Translations under genes and position numbers: made by a program | Notes under the pieces: generated by a model | Database searches by the model: none | The model's input: the letters and a program-made list of their open reading frames with translations, nothing else | Told to the model about the DNA's origin: nothing | In this document: in pieces, positions 1 to 15,236 of the stretch | Position numbering within the stretch: the first letter of the stretch is position 1 | Layout of the letters: each line of letters opens with the position of its first letter | Assembly (NCBI GenBank): GCA_037178975.1 | Contig: JASJZH010000002.1 | Span: 5,383,501 to 5,447,500, forward strand | Reading direction: 5' to 3' | DNA from: Oscheius tipulae | Taxonomy: Eukaryota > Nematoda > Chromadorea > Rhabditida > Rhabditidae | DNA length: 64,000 nucleotides

Positions 1-2877
<2,877 letters not shown>

Positions 2878-3341
2878 GCTGAAAGCTTAGATGGGTTTTC
2901 AAGGGTGGAGAACATGAAAAAGAATGCAAAAGTTGTTTTTTCCTCAAAGAGAATACGTCAAAGCAATTAAACGAGCAAGAGGAAAGTGGTGAAAGGCAAA
3001 AATGTTAGCAAGGCAATTCCGAAATTTGAAAGTACGAGCGGATCACCGTGGGCGTTATTTGTACGCAATCGCGTACCCCAACGACAAAGCGATTCATGGA
3101 ATTGTGAGCTTATTTCCTTGATTTTTGCAGAGTTGTACAAGGAAAATTGCTCAGTGTAGTGACGTTCAATACAACTACAATTTATAAAAAGCAGTTCGAA
3201 GTTCAGAACAACTCTTACCAAGTACATATCTCATAGGGAAGATTTGATCAACAACAAGGGTCGTAAAGAGAAATAAGATGAATTTGAAAAGTTTTACTGA
3301 GACATCTGACGACTACAATTCACAAGTAAAAAGATCTACAT
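2878..3341. other. Intergenic gap between dhx16 and uqcrh
   Basis: About 460 bases separate the 3' end of the uqcrh coding region from the dhx16 start, both read on the minus strand. I see no open reading frame with family features here. The spacing and shared orientation would allow co-transcription, but nothing in the sequence proves it. Confidence 0.5.
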
Positions 3342-3776
3342 TTATTTGAGAGCCTTGAAAGCCTTCGGCTGGGCGCATTCGTCGAGATGGTGGACGTAGT
3401 CGGTCATCTCCTGATGGCAGGTTTCTTCGGTGTTGGAGCGAGAGTTGACGCGATCGTTGCACTCGTCCAGAATGGCCTGGAAAACAGTACCTGAGGTTGT
3501 TCCAGTTGAGAAATGTGCAAGGAATTACATTTTCAGCAATCAAAATTTCCACAACGTATGAGTTTTGGCAACTGCATTCATTTTTTGGAATGTCGGTAAG
3601 CAGTTCAAGAAAATCGAACTAACGCTCTTCTACAGGAATAAAATAACGAAAGAATCGAACTTGGCAAGAGCGAAAATACCTACTTTGAGATTGGTGACGT
3701 GATCGGCGCAGCGCTCCCTGTACTGGCTCAGCTGGTCAACTCCTTCCTCGAGGGGAGTCTCGTTGTGTTCCGGCAT
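3342..3776 (-). CDS. uqcrh: Cytochrome bc1 complex hinge protein (QCR6/UQCRH)
   Basis: This small acidic subunit of mitochondrial respiratory complex III helps cytochrome c dock to cytochrome c1. The model joins 3776-3684 and 3476-3342 and gives 75 residues. The protein starts MPEHNETPLEEGVDQL and ends with the twin-cysteine helical hairpin of the family (ILDECNDRVNSRS ... EETCHQEMTDYVHHLDEC), finishing AFKALK. The cysteines sit where the family has its two disulfides. The intron is phase 0 and about 207 nt, longer than most here. The reading upstream of the ATG contains CCAG/GTAACTGCA, so a leader splice acceptor close to the start is likely. The neighbour sdhb is another respiratory-chain gene, divergently transcribed with about 560 bases between the starts. 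Confidence 0.9.
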
Positions 3777-4336
3777 TGCAGTTACCTGGAATACAACATG
3801 TTTATCGACTTTTTGAAGAAGAGAAAGAAAGAAAGGCTGTTGCGAACTTGGCAAATGCTCGAATAGTGAAATGTTTTTTTTTCCTCTTTTTGTTAGAGCT
3901 TCTTCAACTCAACTTTCTTTTTGCATGTAAAGATACGGAAAATAGTGAGCACGAAAGGAAAAAACAGAAAGGAAGTGTAAAATTATGTGACGGGCGAGAA
4001 AGATTGAAGTCTTGTAAACAGCGCGCAACCTTCAGTCGTAGTCTCTTTTCACAAACTTTTTCTTTGTTCACCTGATAGTGAAGTGATTTCTGGCTGGCTG
4101 TTCTATTATTTCACCTCAAATGCATCTTAACTCAGCTCCCCAGTGTATAAGGACCAAGAGAAATTACCCAAGTAACACAAATAATCGAAAACAATAGCGC
4201 ACTGTTTACAAAAAGACCTGCTGCCGTTTATAGGTTGAACTGTTCTTTGAAGTTTCAGTGAAGCTACTTTTAAAACCTACCTCACTGATATTCCTCTTTA
4301 TCCAACTCATTTCTGTTCGATCAAAGAAGTTTCCAG

Positions 4337-5398
<1,062 letters not shown>

Positions 5399-5916
5399 GA
5401 GTTCGAAGAAAGATTACTGAAAGGTGTGATTTACCCCGTAGCTGCAAACACATGTCTACTGCACAGCCCATGTTACGAAATTAGTAGATTGTAAGATTTT
5501 TCTTGTGATAAATAGCCCACAAATGTCTTCTTTTTTGGCCTTGTTTGTAGTTCTTCCAGTATTTTCTTCAATTAGGATTTGGTTCTTCCGAGATCTTTCG
5601 TAGTTTCGAAACCTGAAAACAGATCGCTAACTGGCCTCTTTACTGGCTCAGTAACGCGTATTAAGGAAAACTGAGAGGAATCCGGGCTGAAGAGGGATGA
5701 TGAAGCTAACTAGCGAGTTAATGGATTCTATCCAGACAAGCTCGCTACCCGATGAGTCTTCCGAATCACTAACTAGACCAAGGCATTGGTTTTTGTTGTT
5801 TACTAGCGATCTGCCCTTTCGGATCCTCCCTTCTCCAGACATTCATCTTCGATAGAACCCTAGGGAGCTGCTCCGACGTATTTCCCGCCGCGCATCTGTC
5901 GCCGAAAAAGTTTTGA
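5399..5916. other. Intergenic region after sdhb
   Basis: About 500 bases between sdhb and the next small gene. I see no conserved coding sequence. A 64-codon open frame on the minus strand (5648-5842) lacks family features or splice support, and I leave it out. Confidence 0.4.
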
Positions 5917-6142
5917 ATGCCATCCGCTCCGCTGGTCGAGACTGGGGTCGAGACCTTTGTAGCTACTCTTCAAGCAAGTCAATTTCCCATATTTCACTAA
6001 CTTATTCTAGGGCCTCTACTTCTTCGCGGCACTCTTTGTTCTGGCCGTCTCTGCCGCCCTATTATGTGTCTGCGTCGTCTGCTGCTCCCATTTCCTGGAT
6101 TGTTTCTCGCAGAAGAAACGGAATCCGCCCGTCGACGTCTAA
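5917..6142 (+). CDS. Predicted 57-aa single-pass membrane microprotein
   Basis: I do not recognise the family. The model joins 5917-5958 and 6011-6142 across a 52-nt GT-AG intron in phase 0. The protein is a 14-residue head (MPSAPLVETGVETF), one strongly hydrophobic helix (YFFAALFVLAVSAALLCVCV), a cysteine-rich juxtamembrane stretch (VCCSHFLDCF) and a short basic tail ending QKKRNPPVDV. The pattern suggests a small tail- or signal-anchored membrane protein, with palmitoylatable cysteines on one face. It lies between sdhb and the 3' end of the TIAR gene. It could instead be the last exon of a longer gene: an alternative upstream frame reads into 5917 but then needs a different phase, which breaks the hydrophobic frame. 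Moderate confidence. Confidence 0.5.
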
Positions 6143-6274
6143 CGTAGAGATGTTCATTAGAACAAGAAATAACATTTTAACAAAAAAAGGAAAGTTGAGA
6201 GCGAACAAAATATAAAATTACTCGTAGGGATCTGGGGTGGGACAGCCGGATGGTTTCAATGGGAACATGCTGCT

Positions 6275-8033
6275 CTATTTGCCGCCTTTGGGAGGGCCTC
6301 CTTGACCGCCCTGGGTCTGCCAATAGTTCTGCCATTGCTGCATGGTGCCCGGATTGGAGTAGTACTGCTGGTAATACTGCCAGTACTGCTGCTGGGTAGC
6401 CTGTCCGCCATTTGCGCCAGCTGGTCCTACAGCTCCTGCTCCGCCTGGGGCTCCTCCGGCAGCAGCACCAGTTCCCTGAAAACATCTTTGTGAAACGGGT
6501 CATGCAAAAGAACAAACCTGAGATTTTCCCCAGCTACAACGAATAGTATTTCCGCCCAACTCCCCGCCATTCATCTGCATGATCGCTTTGCAGGCGGCCT
6601 CTTTGGTGGCAAACTTGACGAAAGAGTAGCCCTGGACCTTGAAGATTCGGACCTCGGTGATCTTACCGAAACGTTCGAAAGCCGTCCGAACGTCGTCCTC
6701 TGTAAATGACAATATTTTTTTTTAAAGTAGCTAATCATACCAGAGACACCGCCAGAGACATTTCCAACATAGACAGAAGTATTGTCCTGGGTGGTCTGAT
6801 TGTAAATCTCCTCGAATCCCTTGTCGTTTCCGCCACTGCTGGGCACATTTCCTTCGGCTCCGCCCTGTCCCGGTTTTCTGGTAGCCCAGTTGGTTCGGAT
6901 TGTTCGACGTCCAAGCCACTGTCCATTCATCTGCTCGATAGCACGCTCAGCCTCGTCGCGTTTCGGGTAGGAGACGAATCCGTAGCCTTTGGACTTCAGT
7001 GTGGTCACATCGCGAATAACTTTGGCGTCGCTGACCTCTCCGAACGGGGCGAAAGCCTCTTTCAAGGCCTTGTTGTCCACTTCCGTTGAAAGATCACCGA
7101 CAAACACGTGGTAATGTTCTGAAAACGTATTGTTTAGTGAGAAAGGAGCCGAAACGAACTGCTCGTATCAATTTTGACCTGCTGCTGTCCGGGCTCGACA
7201 GCCCAATTGACCTTCATCTCCTTGTCAAGAAGCATGCGACGATTCATCGTCTGTAAAGCCTGCGAGGCCTGGGAATGATCCGTAAATTCGACGAAGGCAT
7301 ACGGATCATTGGTTCCCTGAAAACTGACAACATTAGCAACGAAACCTCGGCTTTGAAACAAACCGCTCAGTCATGAAATGCCCCCAATCTTTCGGTCTAC
7401 TTGTGTAACAAACCCCCAAAATAAAATGTAAGGAAAATATATGAATTTCAAAGGTATACTTGTGGTTTCAGATTCGTCACGCTGGCCGAGAATTCTAGGG
7501 CACCACCACTTGGAACGGCGCAGCTCTGCCACCTGTAGAATGCAAAATTTACTTTAAAAAACAAGAAGAAAGTAAATAAAATAAATGAAATCAGCAAAGA
7601 ACCAACCCGTTACTCATAGATAGCTCCTCAACTTTCAGTAATTTTGCAACAAAATAAGCAAAAACAACGAGCGCCACCCCCTCTTCCATCTGAAAAGCGC
7701 GAAGGTCACCAACTCACATCAAAAATGACTTTAGTCTTCGAGACATGTCCTATCTGTCCAAAAAGCGTCGTAATGAATTCCTCGGTCACGGACGAATCGA
7801 GATTTCCGACATAGCTGAATTGTTTGTCAAATAGAGAACGAGTAAAGGGCTTACAGAGTCCTCGGCTCCTCATTTCCCATAGAAAATCCAGCTCGTTCGG
7901 CCACTTTGGAGTGGGTTCTCGGGTTGTAGTTGTTAGTGTCATCTGTTCCGTAGCCGTACTGAAAACAACAAGATAAATATAGTTTCTAGCATGAATCGGT
8001 ATCGAAACCAAGTGAAAACGAGCTCACCGACAT
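6275..8033 (-). CDS. tiar: TIA-1/TIAR-type RNA-binding protein with three RRMs
   Basis: This stress-granule and splicing regulator binds U-rich RNA. The model joins 8033-8028, 7958-7855, 7814-7718, 7316-7160, 7118-6741, 6699-6518 and 6475-6275 and gives 374 residues, close to animal TIA-1. RRM1 carries RNP2 [13 protein letters not shown] and RNP1-like YAFVEF. RRM2 carries [13 protein letters not shown] and GYGFVSY. RRM3 carries [14 protein letters not shown] and YSFVKF. The tail is rich in Gln, Tyr and Gly ([12 protein letters not shown]), the prion-like region expected for stress-granule assembly. The first coding exon is only two codons long (Met-Ser). An unused stretch near 7500-7540 inside the 401-nt intron would, if spliced in, add a premature stop and might be an alternative poison exon, but that is speculative. 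CAGGAAAAG precedes the ATG. Confidence 0.93.
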
Positions 8034-8246
8034 CTTTTCCTGATATCTAGTCAGCCAAGAAGTCTTCACACAACGGATTGGCTGAAAATGAGTGATAAGT
8101 TTCTCGATTCAATTGCAAACGAGGAAATAAAAAATAACGAAAGCGTTCAAGTGAAAGACCGCACCGCAGCCGCGACGCAGAGTGGTCCTGAGCATCTAAG
8201 ACGACAAAAATAGCAGGGGAAATGAATAAAACAACGAAATTGAGAT

Positions 8247-8599
8247 CAGGGATGGGCGATTATCTAAATCAGGTACGATTGTGATTATTAATCACAAGCC
8301 AAAAATGGTGCGATTAGCTATTATTACCCAGAACGGCATAAAAAATGACTTTTTCTCCGGAAAATTCCTTTGGCCAACCATCGCTAAGGTCGAACACGAG
8401 TTTTTGGTCGTAAATTTTTAACGGATACCACGTTTTTTTTGGGTAATTGTCAGGCTAAAAACTGCAAAATCGCTTGAAAAAGCACAAAAATTCTAATCAA
8501 AAATAAAATGCATAATCGTGCTGAAAAAGTGCGAGGCGATTTGCGATTAGTCAAAATTTCGTAATACGATTGCGATTTGCGATTAGTCGCCCATCCCTG
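8247..8599. mobile_element. hAT-like non-autonomous MITE with 8-bp target-site duplication
   Basis: The element is 353 bp and begins CAGGGATGGGCGA; its other end is the inverse, TCGCCCATCCCTG. The termini match the CAGGG-type ends of many hAT transposons. It is flanked by ATTGAGAT on the left and ATTGGGAT on the right, an 8-bp direct repeat with one mismatch, as hAT insertion predicts. Inside there is no coding sequence, only AT-rich DNA with repeated GCGATT/GATTTGCG motifs near the ends that could be transposase-binding sites. It lies between the divergently transcribed TIAR and IWS1 genes and might affect their shared upstream region. Confidence 0.8.
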
Positions 8600-8965
8600 A
8601 TTGGGATGAAAAGAAACGATAAATGCTGTGTAAACATTGCCAGAGACATTTTTCGAGGAATAAAGGCTATTAGTTGTTCTCAGTTGAGTTCTGCGGCAGA
8701 TCTTCTAACAACTGGTACAGAAAACAACAATTTTGTGGAGAGCTCGTGAAAAGGAAGAAAAAAGATGAAGGGAAGAGTGAAATAGAACTAGGGTAGGCTG
8801 AAAATCCAAGAACAGCTGCTAGCGGTCTCATCACGAACCGGTTACAGTACGTCCGAGCAGTCCTCAAAATACAGGATTTTCCACTTTAACTTTTTGTTCC
8901 GTTTGACTTTGCCTTCTTTTTTTTGTTAAAAAAATGATAATAATGATCTTTTTTTGCAGAAAAAG

Positions 8966-10372
8966 ATGTCTGAAGCTGCCTCTGAAGGACCAGCAGGAGG
9001 TCCTGTTGAAGAGGGAGAAAGAGCTTCTATCCCTGACGAAGAAGACTATGAGGTTGCCTCCGATGGACCGGGCAGACGCCTTCTCGACGACTCATACGAG
9101 GAAGAAGAAGAGAATGTCTACGATGTGAAAGCTCGACTTCAAGATTTGGAGAATGAGAAGGAAGGCGACCTTCGCTCCACACAATCACAACTTCTCGAGG
9201 TTGTTGAGGGAGACGCTGAGGTTCCTGATCTCGATGAAGAGAACTATGCTAAGGGGTAGGAACTGCATTGTTACAATCTTAAAGTTAAACTTTAGTTTCG
9301 TCAGCGATTTCGACCTCATGGTGGAGGCAAAGAGGGCCGAGCGAAGAAAACGCAAGCGACAAAGCATGGATGATGTCCTGTTGAACGATGATGACGGTCG
9401 CGTAATGAAGATGGTGGAAGAAATGAGGGCTGCTTTCAAGGTTTGTTTGTTTTTAATACTTCAGTGCCCGTTACTGAGTGAACCCTTCACATGACCCGGT
9501 TCCAATCCCCTTTTTAGAAAGATCAGCTAGCCTACGAACGTAAAGAGCCGGCCTTCCAAAAGCTAAAGCTACTGCCTCGAGTCAAGCAGATGCTCATCGT
9601 CCCCGGTCTCATGGAAACCCTCATCGACAACCAAATGATACATGTCGTTGCTGAATGGATGTCTCTGCTTCCAAACAAAACTTTGCCACCTCTGGACATC
9701 CGCTCTGATTTCCTCAAGATCCTTAACGACTACTACCTTGGTTTAAGCACGGTACAGTATAATATCCATCTCATTGACACCTTTTTCTTACAGGAAGCTC
9801 TCAAGAACTCCGGATTGGGGATAGCAGTCAAATTAATATTCCATCATCCCAGGGAGACTACAGCTAACAAGAAACTTGCTCAGACGTTGCTCACAGAATG
9901 GGCTCGCAATATTTTCAATGCAAGTGCTTTGTTATTACAGACTCTACGATAAATTTTAGATCAGTACTGACTACAAGGCCGTCCCTCGTGATCAGCGACA
10001 GAACGACGATTATCAGAGGGCATCAAAGACTTTGCGCATCCGAGTCGACCAGGAAGAACCCTCTTCGTTTCCCAACTCTGCTTCGAAAATGAAGAAAACC
10101 AAGAAGGACAACGATGATGGGCGGAAAGTACCTCGTGCCCGTATTCCTCTAGTCTCTACTACTGACTACGTCATCCGCCCGGAGTCCAAAGTCGACCAGA
10201 ATTTCAAGGTAAGAGTTTCATTAATTTGTCCACGCAAGCACCATTTCAGGCAGAATCGAAGTGCACCCAGCAAGAGGCTATCAGGAGGACTCAGAAGCAG
10301 TTCGAAGAGCGCACTAGATCCCAAGCGGCCCAAAGAGCCGTCAGAGTTTCCCTGTCTGGTCATAGACTTTAA
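8966..10372 (+). CDS. iws1: IWS1/Spn1 transcription elongation and histone chaperone factor
   Basis: IWS1 works with SPT6 on elongating RNA polymerase II. Exons 8966-9255, 9296-9440, 9518-9751, 9794-9919, 9960-10208 and 10250-10372 give 388 residues. The first 140 residues are acidic and disordered. A TFIIS N-terminal (LW) domain follows: LLPRVKQMLIVPGLMETLID, WMSLLPNKTLPPLDIRSDF, and HPRETTANKKLAQTLLTEWA. The C-terminal tail (RVSLSGHRL) resembles the family end. The intron after 9919 appears to use a GC donor (AAT/GCAAGT), because only that keeps the IWS1 frame. The ATG is preceded by TTTTGCAGAAAAAG, an acceptor-like signal. The N-terminal acidic SPT6-binding repeat region of vertebrate IWS1 is shorter here. 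The neighbouring TIAR gene is divergent, with a MITE in the gap. Confidence 0.92.
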
Positions 10373-10698
10373 TCTTCTCCGCCCTATGGTATTTCCGTTA
10401 TCTGTTTGTTTTCGTCCTAGTATGTTGATATAAAACTTAATCTGATCTTTGTCCTTGCTTTTCTTATTTGACGAGTAACGTCTTTTTTTCTCTCAACGAT
10501 AGAAAGGTGAGAATAGCTGCAGTTGCACCCAAACATGTTCTTCGGAGTCAAAAATATAAAAGTTTAGAAAATCCTCCAGTAGATCATGATTTTGCGCTGT
10601 CTCGACGTCACAATCCAGCTAAAGACTGCCATCTGAATCAAAGTGTCCGTCTATGGGTACACGAGTTTGCAAGTGTTTGATCACAACTATTCAAAGGA

Positions 10699-11033
10699 TT
10701 ATTTGGCCTTTCCTAGATGATTACCGCTCCAGTACTTTGACAGACCTGTTTTCAAAAACTAACGAAACTAACCAGTGACAAAGTCGCTATTGTGGAAAAC
10801 GTCAAAGACGAAAGCAGCGACCGGGATCTTCTGGCCAACTGTCCTGCCGGAGAAGATGTACTTGTACTGGATGAGTTTGATCTGGTCGGAGTGGAGCGTC
10901 TCCCAAGGCTTCAGAATGTCTTTGACGTGACGTGTGACAAGGCCATCCACGTGGCTCTTCGGGCGATTAACCTGATTCGAGAAAAGATCGCTTTTGTTTA
11001 TAAGAATCTCGCAACTCAAACTAGGTACTGCAT
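10699..11033 (-). CDS. Unrecognised 85-aa protein
   Basis: I cannot assign a family. The best model is 11033-11022, 10971-10773 and 10745-10699. It starts MQYL/VNRPKSHVDG, continues through a basic and hydrophobic middle (IKLIQYKYIFSGRTVGQ, KIPVAAFVFDVF) and ends SKYWSGNHLGKAK. The central exon is open for 66 codons with natural-looking composition. The first exon is only four codons and the second intron would be 27 nt, both of which weaken the model. The opposite strand also has an open frame over the same DNA (10792-11046), so direction is not certain. The gene lies just 3' of the Srx receptor on the same strand. The short length and single hydrophobic segment could fit a small organellar or membrane protein. 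Confidence 0.35.
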
Positions 11034-11455
11034 TGACCACTACTGATTTAGTTATTCTGCGAACTTGTATCTATACCAGTTTTATGATCCTATTTACCAG
11101 TTAGCATTTCTCTACTTTCCTTCCGTCACTTTTCACTGTCTTGTGTCTCTCTACCTTAGTCTCAATTTCTATGTTTTACCTTTTCATTGCATATTCAGTA
11201 ACTACATGTCTCTTCTCCAATTTTTGTCCTTTACCTGTTTCTAGTCAATACTTTCCCAGACTTACCCTTGTCTCACTCTCTCTTCAAGCTTTTTCTTTCC
11301 TCCCCCATCCCTATTCTGCTGCCTATGTTCCCCTGTTTTGTCCATTCTTTGAATTTTGCGGGAATAAAAGAACGTCGGCATATCGAAATAATGTTTGTAG
11401 GTTCGGGTCAGAGCATTCACAAGACAAAAACAAATCTATCGACCTCCAAAAGAAA

Positions 11456-14326
11456 TCAAGCAGTCTGTCTTCCTCCGCTGCTCATCACGGTCACCGGAGC
11501 CGGGACGATAGATCTTTTGAGCATTTTCCTCATCTCTCGGTTGAACAGAAATACTACAAATCTGCAATTAGTGCCAATAAAACAGCACTTTTTGCCTGAT
11601 TACCCGTCAAAGGTGTGTATGGCTTGCCAGGCAAAGGTCGTCAAGAAAAACACAGTGTATGGCTCCGAGAAATGGGAGGAAATTATGAAATAGGTCAGGA
11701 ACTCGACGATGTACATAAAGGCTTGGAAGCAGACCTCAAGAGCCTTTAGTTCACAAAGTAAGGGTTCACAACACCTGTTTCATAAGAGCCACCTCTATCA
11801 GATGTCTTCTCTTCCACTCGGAATCCGCCAAACTATGCTCCCTCGAGTTCTGATTGATGATTCGAAGTTTGGCCAAGGAGGCCAGATCCACGGCTGAACA
11901 GATACATATCAGAGCCACGTTTCGAGGGAATTGGATATAGAGAGCGAGAACTTTTCCACAGCCTTCCGACTCGTACATGAAGAAGCCGCCTGCCCAAGAC
12001 ATGAACAACCAACAGGGCTCTGAAAGATACCAGCTTTGGGTGGGAGTGAGCGCCTCTCACTCTTTTGCGCTTTAGTTCGTTCGGGTTTCCTGGATCTTTT
12101 CACGGAAAAAGATTGCTAACAGCTCTAGGAATTTGTCTAACAGTACTGTCGCAGATACTGTGGAAACATTCAAGTTGGCTCAGGTGGGTTGGCGTAGACA
12201 ATATCCCAGTCGCCACTTCACAGGCGTATTGCTAAACTTTGCTGGAGAGTTGCTCTTTTTTCATTAGCTAATACCTCGGCTTATTGCTCTTTGTACGAGT
12301 CATCTACGCTTGGTTCTGTCTCAATTTAATTCAAATCTCCAAAATCTTTCCAAATTTCGTGGTATTTTTAAAGATGCAATTGGTACTGAATAGAACGGTT
12401 TTTAATGGATACTCAGTGCTCCAATGATACTGATTGCCTCTCAATATTTCCCACCTTACCCAAAACATGAACAGCAGTAGCCACGGCTGCTAGAATTGGA
12501 ATTAAATAAACCATGGTTCGAACAGTCTTCGGTGAAAAGCAACTGTTATAAGAGGTTGGAAAGTAGGATGCAATAAAGCGATTGAAGGATATGCAGGTAT
12601 GAGAGAAGAGACAAAAGTCGTGACTGAAGATGGCCACATGTCCGAAACGAGCAGAGACAGATTTCAGTTGCCAGCTCGTGAGAGAGCTGAAACTCTTGAC
12701 TGTTGATATTCAAAAAAAAACTTGCAAAGTCTGTGCCGGGGCCACGTAGAACAAGAAGACGAGACAGTACAGGAGGGCTCCGACGGCCTCGCACCGGATG
12801 AGTCTTCCAACACCACTGTTGAAAACTCTTGCCTTCTGACTCATTATGATCACGGCTCCGTTCGTGAGAACTCCAGAGAGAGCCATCTGGAATGTACTTT
12901 TTAGCTTGTTTTTGAGACTGCTTTCTCATAAAATGACATTGGTTTCACATTAAAATTAGGGTACAAATGTGCTTTCCCTGGGAGAGTTGAAAACTTGTTA
13001 TGAGAGCCAGCCTCAAAGATCGAGGAACACGCCGGTTCTTTGGGCGTGACAAATTTGGAATAGTTCTCTGTATGAGACTAATAAGTCAGATCATGCACAT
13101 TCCATGTTAGATTATCATGATCATGTCAAAACAATCGACAAGATCTGGTTTAATACAAGTACCAGCGGACTCCGCTGTCTGGCGACGCCGCTACTGGATT
13201 TTCGTGCTTTTTATGTAAGCGCCGTTTCCTGAGTTTGGGAAAGAATAGATGGCTGAAAGTAGTTGAAAGTTCAAAACTAAAAAGTATTTGGTCAAAGGGG
13301 AATGTCCCTGTCTATCTTTCTCTCCTTCTCTCTCTGTCTCTCTCTTCCTGTTTCTCTGTACCTCCGTCTGTCTGCTTTTCTCTTACTCTGTCTCTCTGTC
13401 TCTCCGTATTCTGTTTCTCGTTTACTATGTCTCTGTGTCTCTGTCTGTCTCTCTGATTTTCGAACTCTCCCTTACTCTGACTCTATGTCTGTTAGTCTCC
13501 CTGTCTCCGTCTCTCTGTTTCTCTCTCAGTCTGTCCCTGTTTTTCTGGCGGTCCCTATGTGCGTCTGTCTCTCTGTCTTTCTGTCTCGACTGTTTTCTTT
13601 CCTCTGTCGACAGTCTTTTGCTGGTAGCAACAGAGTTCGTCGTCACATTTCTGAGTTATTGTCCAACTCACTTAGTTGGCAACAATTTACAACACATTGT
13701 ACAGCTTTTTGCTTTGCTTTGGTTTCGTGGCCACGGATAAACAAACAGACAAATAAAGAAACGGAGTCCGCGACAGAAACCATCGCGCTTTAGATAGTAG
13801 AGATCTTCTAAAGACTGTCGTGAAGATTTGAAGATTTCTAAAGACTGTCGTGAAGATTTGAAGATTTCTCACTTGAACCTTCTTCTTCCAAACTATGAAC
13901 AATGTTTAACTTGTCAAGTCGTGTTATGTCTAAAACCCTAGAATTTTCCAAAACTGGAAGAAGTGGAAGTCATAAGGAGTGAGGAGTTGATAGCTGGGGA
14001 GCTGTCTCTTTTATAGTAGGCCAACTAGTGCAGGATCTAGTAGAAGAGCACTACAGACGGAAGTGAGGCTCTGTTGGAAGCAGTGTTGGAGCATTGCAAA
14101 CGAGGATTTGAGGAGCCAAAAGAGCACAGAAGACGAAAGAGAAAGAGCTACCAGGGACTTTGTCTTTCTCCGAGAGATTTTATGACACATTTGGACTAGG
14201 TTTCCAAGGGCTCCCAATAGAGAACAAGAATAATAAGACACTCACCAGAAAGATAATGATACCGGTCACGATAGGGAATTCCACCGGCGCTGCCATAGCT
14301 AACTCTGAAACTAGAGTTTCGTTCAT
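11456..14326 (-). CDS. Serpentine chemoreceptor, Srx family (7TM GPCR)
   Basis: This is a predicted chemosensory G-protein-coupled receptor of sensory neurons, from the nematode Srx group. Exons 14326-14246, 12886-12722, 12694-12460, 12019-11775, 11734-11604 and 11561-11456 give 320 residues, typical for Srx. TM1 begins after MNETLVSELAMAAPVEF. Family features follow in order: the TM2 region, VGRLIRCEA ... LVFLFYVAP (TM2-TM3), SHTCISFNRFIASYFP (the TM3 end, in the DRY position), TM4 TMVYLIPILAAVATAV, TM5 with ICSAVDLASLAKLR, EFLTYFIISSHF and FAWQAIHTFDG, then FVVFLFNREMRKML after TM7. The first intron is 1,359 nt and carries a long CT-rich stretch; the second would be 27 nt, unusually short. 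It is the only receptor visible here, although such genes often cluster. Confidence 0.82.
13308..13612. repeat. Pyrimidine-rich CT/GT simple-sequence tract
   Basis: About 300 bases dominated by CTGTCTCT- and TCTCTGT-like units on the plus strand, degenerate rather than perfect. It lies inside the first intron of the Srx receptor gene. The long open frames here (many Ser, Leu and Cys on plus, Arg/Asp/Glu on minus) are low-complexity by-products. Confidence 0.85.
13807..13868. repeat. Two tandem copies of a 30-bp unit
   Basis: The unit TCTAAAGACTGTCGTGAAGA plus ten more bases occurs twice in direct succession, essentially without mismatch, in the first intron of the Srx receptor gene. A recent slippage or unequal crossover event would explain it. 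Confidence 0.85.
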
Positions 14327-14399
14327 TCTGCGAAGATTGGAAGAACTGATTTGAATGAGACAGAAACTTGAACTTGAACTAGTCCAACCCCTTTTCGTG

Positions 14400-15236
14400 G
14401 GAGCATAAATGTCACACGACAAGTTAATCGGTTACATGCTCACTTGTGCGCATAACTTTTCGAAATCTGTATCAAAAGAACTAGCTAGAAGAGAGCAAAA
14501 ACCTGATAGGACACTTCTAATTTCAGACTTTAGATCCTAGACCTTCACCTTTTCTCAGGCATCGGTCTCTCATTACTCCCCGAGAGAGAGACTCACGTCA
14601 CGGAGTTTCCGCTGCCTTCACGGCAGATTCCACTCACTCCAGCTCAATTAGGAGAGCCACTCGAGTGAGGGAGTTGGTATCCACGACTTTTATTCCTCAA
14701 CCTACTTCTTTTCTCTGTTTTCAAGCGCTCTTGAACTTTCCAAAAGTACGGGAATCAGTTCACCTTTCTCAAAAGAATCCTGCAGAGAGAGTACAAAAAG
14801 TCTAGATAGAGTCTGAACGTACTCTCCAGTTTCTAAGAACTGTGTGAACGACTTTCGTTCTCATAATCAGTCTATCTTCCTCAGTTTTTAGAAGAACTAG
14901 CAGACCATGCGTAACGGACAAAGAAGTCCAAGTAATGTGCTTTTTGACCGGAAATGAGTGGAGCATCCGAACTATAAACAGGGGGACTAACGTGGAGGTG
15001 TTAGAAAGAAGCTTCGCAATATTCATCTTGTAGTTTATTTGTCTCCAAGCTCTTCAGTCCATTAAGGGTCCCCGAGGCGCGAAAGCGTGAGTTCAAACAG
15101 ACACTTAGACAGAGAGATCAGTCCTCCCGGAGCAAACACAAAGACGCAGTTGGACAGTTCCCGCTCTCGCTACTTTTCTTTTATTCTTTGGCTGTCCTTT
15201 GGTGATTAACAAACTGTCAGGTAAAATCAGAAGAGG
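14400..15236. other. Intergenic region between Srx gene and candidate peptide gene
   Basis: Roughly 800 bases upstream of both the Srx receptor (minus) and the candidate peptide gene (plus). I see no supported gene. It should contain the promoters of both divergent genes, but I could not point to a convincing TATA box. Confidence 0.4.

Noticed and set aside
13235-13793. Several open frames of 73-163 codons in the CT-rich tract
   Set aside because: Pure products of simple sequence inside the Srx intron.
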